Part shown: positions 26,192 through 35,495 of the stretch, piece by piece
Layout of the letters: each line of letters begins with the position of its first letter
How positions within the stretch are numbered: position 1 is the stretch's first letter
Origin: Nonomuraea pusilla
GTDB taxonomy: Bacteria; Actinomycetota; Actinomycetes; Streptosporangiales; Streptosporangiaceae
NCBI RefSeq assembly: GCF_900109355.1
Contig: NZ_FOBF01000007.1
Span: forward strand, 62,001 to 126,000
Length of the DNA: 64,000 nucleotides
Direction: 5' to 3'
Notes under the pieces: generated by a model
What the model was told of the DNA's origin: nothing
Database searches by the model: none
What the model saw: only the letters and a program-made list of their open reading frames with translations
Position numbers and translations under genes: made by a program

Positions 26192-26752
26192 ATGCCCGCC
26201 AAGAGACCTCCGGTCCCCCTGTCCCGTGAGCGCATCCTCGAGGCCGCGCTCCACATCGCCGACACCCAGGGCCTGCGCAGGCTGACGATGCGCCGCCTGG
26301 GCGACGCGCTGCAGGTCGAGGCCATGGCCATCTACCACCACCTGCCCCGGGGCAAGGAGGCGCTGATGGACGCCCTGGCCGAGCACGTGACGGCCGTCCA
26401 GGTGGAGCAGGGCGCCACCTGGCAGGACACCGCGCGGGCGTGGTGCAGGGCGAGCAGGGAGCTGCTGCGCGACCATCCCGGCGTGCTCGCCCTCGCGATG
26501 ACCAAGCCCCCGAAGGGCGCCACGTCGCTGGCGATCAGGGAGCAGACCGAGCAGCTGGCCGACGGCGGGCTGGAGAACGCGGCGGAGGCGGTGCGCTCGC
26601 TGCGGGCGTTCGTGTTCGGCAGCGTCGCCGTCGAGGTGCAGCAATCAGGCTGGGCCGACCCAGAAGTGGACGAATGGATCAGACGCGACGAAAGAGCGGA
26701 TCTCGACTTCGAACGTGGGCTCGACGCGTTGCTCAAGGGATGGCAAACCTAG
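26192..26752 (+). CDS. TetR/AcrR-family transcriptional regulator
   Basis: 186 residues. The N-terminal helix-turn-helix reads SRERILEAALHIADTQGLRRLTMRRLGD with recognition helix VEAMAIYHHLPRGKEAL, a form close to the TetR_C-type branch. The effector domain (about 70-180) is Ala/Glu-rich and unremarkable. I prefer the ATG at 26192 because the ATG at 26183 lies in the probable -10 element. The target is unknown; the divergent gene at 25681-26079 is a candidate. Confidence 0.88.
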   Translation: MPAKRPPVPLSRERILEAALHIADTQGLRRLTMRRLGDALQVEAMAIYHHLPRGKEALMDALAEHVTAVQVEQGATWQDTARAWCRASRELLRDHPGVLALAMTKPPKGATSLAIREQTEQLADGGLENAAEAVRSLRAFVFGSVAVEVQQSGWADPEVDEWIRRDERADLDFERGLDALLKGWQT

Positions 26753-26948
26753 TGCGCGTGTCGCGCTTGGCCCGTTATCCTGCATACGGCACGCTGTGTC
26801 GAAGGTCACACCGCCCCGACATCATCACGTAACAGCCCGAAAGGGCTATGTCGGACGATGTGTCGCACGCACACACTTGCCACAGAACCACCCGAGCCGC
26901 TCCCACCCCCTCCGCCCGGGAGCACCACGAGATATCGGAGGCACGCCG

Positions 26949-27146
26949 ATGTGCCCGCACGACCCGGCCTGTCCGGACGCCGAGGCGCCAGACCGCGACA
27001 AGGCGCGCACCCTCGCCTGCCACCCCGAGCAGGGCTGGAGCCTGCTCTGCAACGGCGTGGTCCTGTTCGAGGACACCGGCGAGCTGCTGCCCAGCGGCGC
27101 CGCCATCGCCCCGCACCGGCCCGTCGTGGCCGCCGCCCAGGCGTAA
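26949..27146 (+). CDS. DUF5999 family small cysteine-containing protein
   Basis: 65 residues, ATG with GGAGG eight bases upstream. MCPHDPACPDAEAPDRDKA followed by HPEQGWSLLCNGVVLFEDTG and ending APHRPVV matches a small protein conserved across streptomycetes and relatives, annotated as DUF5999. Four cysteines (residues 2, 8, 24 and 34) could bind a metal. Function unknown. A GC hairpin AGCCC-GAAA-GGGCT (26834-26847) precedes it, and a minisatellite follows its stop. Confidence 0.8.
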   Translation: MCPHDPACPDAEAPDRDKARTLACHPEQGWSLLCNGVVLFEDTGELLPSGAAIAPHRPVVAAAQA

Positions 27147-27156
27147 CCACCGCACA

Positions 27157-27224
27157 GGCACAGCCGTCGCACAGGCACAGCCGTCGGGCAGGCACAGCCG
27201 TCGGGCAGGCACAGCCGTCGGGCA
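27157..27224. repeat. Four tandem 17-bp repeats after the DUF5999 gene
   Basis: GGCACAGCCGTCGGGCA is repeated at 27174, 27191 and 27208 exactly and at 27157 with two changes; a partial fifth copy follows, and the sequence to about 27380 keeps degenerate versions of AGGCGCAGCC. The array begins ten bases after the gene's stop. No gene lies in 27147-27387. Confidence 0.92.
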
Positions 27225-27387
27225 GGCACAGCGATCGCTGAGGCGTAGCCCCACATCTCAGCCGTGGTCGCCGCTCACTGCAGCGATCACCGAGGCCCGG
27301 CCCTCAGTCGCGGTCGCCGCACCGCGACCGCGGAGGCGCAGCCCCAGGCAGGTCGCCGCTCACGCGCCGACCCCGAGGCGGCGGCTC

Positions 27388-27990
27388 TCAGGGGTGGCGG
27401 GCCATCCGTCCGGCGATCCAGTCGGCCACGACCTCGCCCACCCGGGCGGGGTCCTTCTTCAGGTCGTGCCCCTCCCCCGGCAGCACGACCAGCCGCGCGG
27501 CGTCCGCCGCGTCGGGCACGCCGAAGGGGTCGCGGTCCCCGTTCACCACCAGCACGTCCACCCCGGCCCCGCGCAGTTCCTCCGCCCTCGACCGTTCCAG
27601 CCGACCGGGAGGATGCAGGGGGAACGCCAGCGCCACCACGGCCTCGGCCCCCACAGCCTTCGCCGTCCTGCAGGCCACCCTCGCGCCGTTGCTGCGACCG
27701 CCCTGGACGAGCGGCAGGCCCGGCAGGCGCTCGCGCAGGGCCGCCACGACCACCTCCCAGGCCTCGTCCTGACGGGCGGGCGAGCCCGGCGCCCTGGCCC
27801 CGGCCACCCTGAACGCCTGCGTCACCCTGGCCACCGTCGCCCCCACGCCGAGCGCGGCGTCGCGCACCGCCAGCAGGTCGGGCGCGTCCACTCCCCCGGC
27901 CGACCCGTGCGTGAGCACCAGCAGCAGCCGGGGCCGCGCCGCTTCGTCCACCTGCGCCAGGGCGGGACCACGCGGAGTGATGATCTCCAT
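27388..27990 (-). CDS. Alpha/beta-hydrolase, KANL3/Tex30 dienelactone-hydrolase-like
   Basis: 200 residues. LLVLTHGSAGGVDAPDL supplies the oxyanion region, GGRSNGARVACRTA the nucleophile elbow (Ser in G-R-S-N-G), VVNGDRDPFGVP the acid and VLPGEGHDLKK the His. This small-hydrolase group is widespread and its substrates are not known. Soluble, no signal peptide. It is an isolated gene; the divergent neighbour on the plus strand is a small membrane protein. Confidence 0.82.
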   Translation of the reverse strand: MEIITPRGPALAQVDEAARPRLLLVLTHGSAGGVDAPDLLAVRDAALGVGATVARVTQAFRVAGARAPGSPARQDEAWEVVVAALRERLPGLPLVQGGRSNGARVACRTAKAVGAEAVVALAFPLHPPGRLERSRAEELRGAGVDVLVVNGDRDPFGVPDAADAARLVVLPGEGHDLKKDPARVGEVVADWIAGRMARHP

Positions 27991-28061
27991 GGCAGCACCG
28001 TACCTGGGGATGACCCGACCATAGCCCTCAAGGTGGATGACGGCGCGTCCCCCGGCAGGGG

Positions 28062-28433
28062 ATGATGACGTCCATGCCAGACATGCGTCCCCTGCGTGAG
28101 GACCTGCAGGCCACCCTCGACGCCCGCCGCGACCTCGGCCCCGAGTACGAAGCCGCGCTCATCGACTCGTTCGTGGAGCGGCTCGACGCCACCATCGCGG
28201 CGCGGGTGCGGGCCGAGCTCGCGGCCGAGGGCGCGGCGTCCCGCAAGCCGGGGAAGGGCCAGAGGAGCGGCGCGGCGACGATGATCCCCGTGGCGATCGG
28301 GTCGCTGGTGCTCGGCGTCCCGCTCACGTCGATCGCGTCCAGCAACTCGGGCCTCGTCGGCCTCATCGTGACGTGGCTGGCGATCGCCGTCATCAACGTG
28401 GCCGCCGCCCTCGCGGTGGCCCGCCGCGACTGA
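28062..28433 (+). CDS. Small two-helix membrane protein, unknown
   Basis: 123 residues. The N-terminal half is soluble and helical (LREDLQATLDARRDLGPEYEAALIDSF), the C-terminal half has two hydrophobic segments (about 74-92 and 98-117) ending in AVARRD. Three ATGs (28062, 28065, 28074) are possible; AGGGG just upstream favours the first two. Similar proteins appear as integral membrane proteins in many actinomycetes without assigned function. Convergent with the TPR gene. Confidence 0.65.
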   Translation: MMTSMPDMRPLREDLQATLDARRDLGPEYEAALIDSFVERLDATIAARVRAELAAEGAASRKPGKGQRSGAATMIPVAIGSLVLGVPLTSIASSNSGLVGLIVTWLAIAVINVAAALAVARRD

Positions 28434-28468
28434 CCCCGGCCCGCCACGACGCGCCCCGGGGGCGTGGG

Positions 28469-29308
28469 TCAGGTGTCGCGGTGGTAGCGCAGGCGCACCT
28501 CGGCGGCCAGCGTCTCGTCCTCGTGCTCCAGCCCGTACGTCCACACCCGCCCGGCGTCGTCGTCGCGCCCACGCAGCGGCAGCGTGCGGGCCAGCAGTTC
28601 CACGGCCAGGGCGGTCATGCCGGGGTCGGGGGCGGCGCCGGCCGCACCGGAGTCGCCCGCGCCCTCCTCCAGGGCCGCCGCGAACTCCGCGCAGGCCAGC
28701 TCCAGGTGCGCGATGCCGAGCTGGACCCGCAGCCTGGGCGCCTCCCCGGCGGGGGCGATCTCCAGCGCGTCGATGAGCACGGCGGCGGCCTCCCCCGGCT
28801 CGCCCCGTTCGATCAGCAGCTCGGCGAGCTGCTGCGCGGCGTGCGCGGCCGTCGGCTCGTCGCCCGACCCCACGGCCGTCCGCGCGGCGGAGCGCAGCTC
28901 GTGCTCGGCCTCGTCGAGGTCGCCCGCCTGCCCGGCGAGGCGGGCGAGCGCGAGGTGCGCCAGCGGCATGTACGCGGGCGTGCCGACGCCGAGGACGGCC
29001 TGCCAGGCGGCTCTGGCCTGCTCGGGGCGGCCCTCGCGTTCGAAGCCCTGGCCGAGGTGGCAGGCCGCCTGGGCGGCGTACTCGGGGTGGCCGGTGGCCA
29101 GGGCGGTTCTGGCGGCGGCGCGGGCCCCTTCGAGGTCGCCGCGTTCTTCCAGCACCACGGCCAGCCCGACGGCGGCCTGCGCCCGGTCGGGGGCGTCGGG
29201 GTCGGCGGCGAGCTCGGCCAGTATCGCGGCGGCGCCGTCGAGGTCGCCGTGCTCGGCGAGGCGGCGGGCGGTGTCGAGGGGCGGCGTCTCCAGCTCTGAG
29301 GACGTCAA
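28469..29308 (-). CDS. Tetratricopeptide-repeat protein
   Basis: 279 residues from a TTG start, chosen because AGAAGGAG lies six bases before it; a GTG 18 bases upstream (29326) lacks such a site. Repeating helix pairs (ARRLAEHGDLDGAAAILAEL, AVVLEERGDLEGARAAARTAL, HLGQGFEREGRPEQARAAWQ, QLAELLIERGEPGEAAAVL) cover most of the protein. TPR proteins act as protein-interaction scaffolds; no partner is evident. It lies downstream of gcvP beyond a strong hairpin, so it probably has its own promoter. Confidence 0.83.
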   Translation of the reverse strand: MTSSELETPPLDTARRLAEHGDLDGAAAILAELAADPDAPDRAQAAVGLAVVLEERGDLEGARAAARTALATGHPEYAAQAACHLGQGFEREGRPEQARAAWQAVLGVGTPAYMPLAHLALARLAGQAGDLDEAEHELRSAARTAVGSGDEPTAAHAAQQLAELLIERGEPGEAAAVLIDALEIAPAGEAPRLRVQLGIAHLELACAEFAAALEEGAGDSGAAGAAPDPGMTALAVELLARTLPLRGRDDDAGRVWTYGLEHEDETLAAEVRLRYHRDT

Positions 29309-29454
29309 GGGGGCTCCTTCTGCCACGGTCGCACAGAGCCTAACGACTTCTGACGATCATGTCTGCTCACTTGACGGAGAAGGACTCACTCACCCCGATT
29401 GCCCGGTTCTTCCCCTCGACTGCCGGCCCGTCGGACGGCCCCGCGAACGACGGC

Positions 29455-29483
29455 GCCCGCGGCGTGGCAGGCACGCCGCGGGC
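29455..29483 (-). terminator. GC hairpin terminator after gcvP
   Basis: GCCCGCGGCGTG and CACGCCGCGGGC pair perfectly over 12 bp around a five-base loop, 25 bp beyond the gcvP stop. No U-tract follows on the minus strand, as usual in actinomycetes. Confidence 0.75.
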
Positions 29484-29507
29484 GGGGAACCCGGTCGGAG
29501 GGGGCCG

Positions 29508-32342
<2,835 letters not shown>

Positions 32343-32384
32343 GGAGTGTGCCTCCCGAGGCTGGAGACCGGCGCCAGAGCGCGG

Positions 32385-32600
32385 ACGAGTGCCGGATCTC
32401 CCCCTCTGTCATCGCGACGTCGTCGCGACCTGAGAGCTTCACCCCCTGGGGGGCTTGCACCGTCGGTGAGGTGCGCCTGGCGGGCGCACCTGCTTTCCAG
32501 AGTTGCCTCACCCGAGCGGTACCGGCTGCCTGAGAGATTCCGGGGAGGGTTGCTCCTTCGGCGCCCCGGGTGACCCCGGGGACTCTCCCGCACGGGGTCG
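32385..32600 (-). ncRNA. Tandem glycine riboswitch (gcvT element)
   Basis: Reading the minus strand from about 32600: aptamer one has GGGAGAG, the core GGCGCCGAAGGAGCAA and ATCTCTCAGGCAGCCGG; a short linker with ACTCTGGAAAGC leads to aptamer two with CACCGACGGTGCAAGC, GAAGCTCTCAGGT and ATGACAGAGGGGGAG. These are the conserved elements of both glycine aptamers, and the order and proximity match the cooperative tandem form. The ATG of gcvP is about 45 bases beyond. In this class glycine binding switches the gene on. Boundaries are approximate. Confidence 0.92.
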
Positions 32601-32678
32601 TCAGCCTTACGTCCTAGATTACTATGCTGTGCCCTCTTCCAGCGCCTCACCCCGGGCGACGGGCCGGGTGAGCCCTGC

Positions 32679-33299
32679 TCAGCCGATGCGGCGGGCGCGC
32701 CGCCTGCGGGCCAGTTCGTCAGCGGGGTGGTCGGCCGGGACGTCGTCCTCGACCGCCGCCCGTTCCCCCGGCAGCTCCGCCAGGGATCCCTCGACCTCGC
32801 GCCAGACGCGGCCCAGCGCGATGCCGAACACGCCCTGGCCGCCCTGCAGGAGGTCGATCACCTCGTCGGCCGAGGTGCACTCGTACACGCTGACCCCGTC
32901 GCTCATGAGCGTGATCTGCGCGAGGTCGGCGACGCCGCGGTCACGCAGATGCTGGACGGCGGTGCGGATCTGCTGGAGCGAGACCCCGGTGTCGAGCAGG
33001 CGCTTGACGACCTTGAGCACCAGGATGTCGCGGAAGCTGTAGAGCCTCTGGGAGCCCGAGCCGTGGGCCGCCCTTATCGTCGGCTCGACCAGGCCGGTGC
33101 GCGCCCAGTAGTCGAGCTGCCTGTACGTGATGCCGGCCGCCGCGCACGCCGTGGGGCCGCGGTAGCCGATGTCCTCCGGCAGCGCCTTGGGCTGCTCGTC
33201 GAAGAGCAGACCCTGCTCCCCGGCACGCTGCCGGGCGCTCTCGCGCCGCACCGGATCTTCCTGGCCGGCCGTTCTTCCCTCGCCGCTGCTGACCGCCAC
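32679..33299 (-). CDS. MerR-family regulator (Rv1830-like)
   Basis: 206 residues from GTG. After about 40 variable residues comes the MerR helix-turn-helix (DIGYRGPTACAAAGITYRQLDYWARTGLVEPT, seen as YRQLDYWARTGLVEPT), then LYSFRDILVLKVVKRLLDTGVSLQQIRTA dimerisation helices and a C-terminal domain with SVYECTSADEVIDLLQGGQ. In Mycobacterium the homologue lies next to the DUF151 gene and FtsR, as here. It lies between the DUF151 gene and the glycine riboswitch on the same strand. A strong promoter-like pair precedes it. Confidence 0.9.
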   Translation of the reverse strand: MAVSSGEGRTAGQEDPVRRESARQRAGEQGLLFDEQPKALPEDIGYRGPTACAAAGITYRQLDYWARTGLVEPTIRAAHGSGSQRLYSFRDILVLKVVKRLLDTGVSLQQIRTAVQHLRDRGVADLAQITLMSDGVSVYECTSADEVIDLLQGGQGVFGIALGRVWREVEGSLAELPGERAAVEDDVPADHPADELARRRRARRIG

Positions 33300-33372
33300 G
33301 CGGACCTCCGGCTTCTCTCATCCCGCGGCCTGATCTGGGGGTTCGTAAAGGGCGACCACGGGTTTCACTTGC

Positions 33373-33401
33373 ACCGTAGGACCGTGACCATGCGCAGTCA
33401 A
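33373..33401 (-). promoter_or_regulatory. Promoter for the MerR gene
   Basis: TTGACT, 17 bp, TACGGT on the minus strand: close to the vegetative consensus for actinomycetes. The MerR start is about 74 bp downstream, which leaves a normal leader. This suggests the MerR gene is not simply read through from the DUF151 gene. Confidence 0.6.
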
Positions 33402-33445
33402 CGATCCGGCTCGGCGCGTCGTGAAGCGTAAATGCACTGAAATAC

Positions 33446-33928
33446 CTACCCCGCCCGGCCGAAGTCCTCGGGAGTGATCGTGTCAAGGAACTCCCTGAAC
33501 TTCTCCACCTCGTCCTCCTGGTCGTCGGGGATGACGACGCCCGCCTCCTGGACGACCTCCTCGCTGGCGAAGATGCGCGCGCCCGTGCGCAGCGCGAGCG
33601 CGATCGAGTCGGACGGGCGGGCGCTCACCTCGACGCCGTTGGAGAACACGAGGTCGGCGAAGAAGATGCCGTCGCGCAGGGCGACGATGTTGACGGCGCG
33701 CAGGCCCACGCCGAGAGCGCTCAGCACGTCCCTGAACAGGTCGTGGGTGAGCGGCCGCGGCGGCGGCTCCTCCGCCTGGGCCAGGGCGATGGCCGTCGCC
33801 TCGGTCATGCCAATCCAAATCGGAAGGAACCGCTCCCCGTGTGCCTCCTTGAGCAAGACGATCGGCTGATTTGTGGGCATTTCTACGCGAACGCCCACGA
33901 CCTCCATCTGCAACACGGGCTGCTCCAT
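33446..33928 (-). CDS. Bifunctional nuclease / DUF151 family protein (Rv1829-like)
   Basis: 160 residues. DUF151 is seen in MEVVGVRVEMPTNQPIVLLK, FLPIWIGMTEATAIALA, and SVRPSDSIALALRTG-type segment SARPSDSIALALRTGARIF. The family was named bifunctional nuclease from a plant protein; in bacteria the role is unknown. The C-terminal tail is acidic (DDQEDEVEKFREFL). A second ATG (MEVVGV) lies eight codons in. Neighbours FtsR and MerR on both sides reproduce the mycobacterial order. Confidence 0.9.
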   Translation of the reverse strand: MEQPVLQMEVVGVRVEMPTNQPIVLLKEAHGERFLPIWIGMTEATAIALAQAEEPPPRPLTHDLFRDVLSALGVGLRAVNIVALRDGIFFADLVFSNGVEVSARPSDSIALALRTGARIFASEEVVQEAGVVIPDDQEDEVEKFREFLDTITPEDFGRAG

Positions 33929-34036
33929 GATCGGCTGGCCGGTGACCCGGCTCAGCTATTTGCCGGTCAGCTTCTGCATTTCAACGTAACACCCGAGGCG
34001 GGTGGAATGCGCCCCGGCTGTGGGGTGGCTACGCCC

Positions 34037-34690
34037 TCATCGGCCCAGGACCGACCTGATTCCGGTACGTACAAGGGCTTCGTGCAGGTCCAGCAGGAGT
34101 TTCGACAGCTCTCTGGCCGCCTCGTCGGCCTCTCCGATGGCTCCGGGGGCGCGGCGCTTGAGGATGGGGGCGACCGCCTGCTCCACCAGGCCGCACTCGC
34201 GCTCCGCCGCCGCCTTGACGGCCCGCAGGTGCCGGGCGTGCAGGCCGAAGCGGGCCAGCGCGCCGACGCTGCGGGCCACCTTCAGCGCCTCCTCGTCGTA
34301 GCGCCTGGCCACCGGGGCGAGCAGGCCGTAGTCCTCCAGCTCGTCGAGGGCCTCCTCGTCGATGCCGGCGGCCTCCAGCAGCTCGGCCCGGCTCAGCCGC
34401 ACCTCCTGCTTGGTCTGGACGGCCCGGGGACGGCCGAAGTTCTCCGCCATCCTGTCCTTGATCACCCGCAGCGGCAGGTAGTGGTCGCGCTGCTCGGTGA
34501 GGATGAAGCGGAGCTGCTCCACGTGCAGGTGGGTGAACTTGCGGTAGCCGGAGGGGCTGCGCTCGGGCTCGATCAGCCCCTCGCCCTCCAAGAACCGGAT
34601 CTTGGAGATCGTCACGTCGGGGAACTCGCCCTGGAGCAGCGCGAGCACCTCCCCGATGCTCATGTGCGAGCGTGCCGCCTGCGAGCTCAT
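34037..34690 (-). CDS. ftsR: MerR-family regulator FtsR
   Basis: 217 residues. HTH: MSIGEVLALLQGEFPDVTIS and KIRFLEGEGLIEPERSPSGYRKF; then LRFILTEQRDHYLPLRVIKDRM and a helical C-terminus. The ATG overlaps the garA stop (ATGA). In corynebacteria FtsR controls ftsZ, and the Mycobacterium homologue is Rv1828, next to garA as here. Its target in this organism is not visible in the window. Confidence 0.9.
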   Translation of the reverse strand: MSSQAARSHMSIGEVLALLQGEFPDVTISKIRFLEGEGLIEPERSPSGYRKFTHLHVEQLRFILTEQRDHYLPLRVIKDRMAENFGRPRAVQTKQEVRLSRAELLEAAGIDEEALDELEDYGLLAPVARRYDEEALKVARSVGALARFGLHARHLRAVKAAAERECGLVEQAVAPILKRRAPGAIGEADEAARELSKLLLDLHEALVRTGIRSVLGR

Positions 34691-35199
34691 GCGCCGGCGT
34701 TGCCCCGCGTCAGGAAGAGGAGGCGGAACTTGCCGATCTGCACTTCGTCCCCGGAGTGCAGCGGGACCTCCTCGATGCGCTCCCTGTTGACGTACGTGCC
34801 GTTGAGGCTGCCGACGTCGCGCACCGAGAACTGGCCGCCGGGGTGGCGGTAGAACTCGACGTGGCGGCGCGAAACCGTGATGTCGTCGAGGAAGATGTCG
34901 CTCTCGGGGTGGCGCCCCGTGGTGGTGAGGTCCTTGTCGAGGCGGAACCGGCTGCCCTGGTTGGGCCCCCTGGTGACCGAGAGCAGCGCCGTGCCCGGCG
35001 GGAGCTGCTCCACCAGCGCCCGCTCGGCCAGCAGCATGTCGCCGGTCTCAGCCTCGTACGCCTCGATTCCCGCGACGGAGATCGTCGATGTGGTGTCCCC
35101 GGAGACCTCGTATCTGGTCAGCGGTGACCCACAGCGGGAACAGAAACGGGCATCCTCGGGGTTGGCGTGCCCGCACTGCGTGCAGTAGACGCTCGGCAT
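34687..35199 (-). CDS. garA: FHA-domain regulator GarA/OdhI-type
   Basis: 170 residues from ATG 35199. The N-terminus is a zinc ribbon (CTQCGHANPEDARFCSRCGS), unlike the short N-terminus of mycobacterial GarA. Next comes GDTTSTISVAG, where the Thr pair sits where PknB/PknG phosphorylate GarA. The FHA domain (about 85-165) has TTGRHPESDIFLDD, TVSRRHVEFYR and VGSLNGTYVNRERI. GarA binds and inhibits 2-oxoglutarate dehydrogenase and related enzymes unless phosphorylated. It leads the garA-ftsR pair and has a strong promoter upstream. Confidence 0.9.
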   Translation of the reverse strand: MPSVYCTQCGHANPEDARFCSRCGSPLTRYEVSGDTTSTISVAGIEAYEAETGDMLLAERALVEQLPPGTALLSVTRGPNQGSRFRLDKDLTTTGRHPESDIFLDDITVSRRHVEFYRHPGGQFSVRDVGSLNGTYVNRERIEEVPLHSGDEVQIGKFRLLFLTRGNAGA

Positions 35200-35495
35200 C
35201 GATCGGCTCGGCCTCCTACCGCGAAGACGCGGCGACGGTGCTCGGGCGCCTCGCTTCGCTCTTTCACGTTTGCGAATGCCGCAACTTACGCTGATCAGCG
35301 GCAAAGGTCAAGGCGGGGCGCTGGTTGACAGGTCGGACGGTGACAAAGTTACCGTCGTGTCTGCCATTGGTCCATGCCGCCGCGCGTTTCCACATTACGA
35401 TCTTGCGACGGTCCGCGCGCACATCATGAACAAAACCTTTCCCCGGCATCGCACCGCGTCCCCCCGGACAGGTTCGGCGATCATGGTACCCGATC
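35200..35495. other. Interval between garA and the GDP-mannose gene
   Basis: 296 bp with no gene. It holds the garA promoter (35283-35311) and a moderately AT-rich stretch (35335-35440). No clear terminator for the GDP-mannose pyrophosphorylase gene is visible. Confidence 0.5.
35283..35311 (-). promoter_or_regulatory. Promoter for garA
   Basis: TTGACC, 17 bp, TAAGTT on the minus strand, 84 bp upstream of the garA ATG. Both hexamers match the vegetative consensus well and the spacing is ideal. Confidence 0.65.

Noticed and set aside
26834..26847. AGCCC-GAAA-GGGCT hairpin as terminator of the TetR gene
   Set aside because: Only five base pairs and no U-run; could equally be a leader element of the DUF5999 gene. 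Not firm enough to list as a feature.
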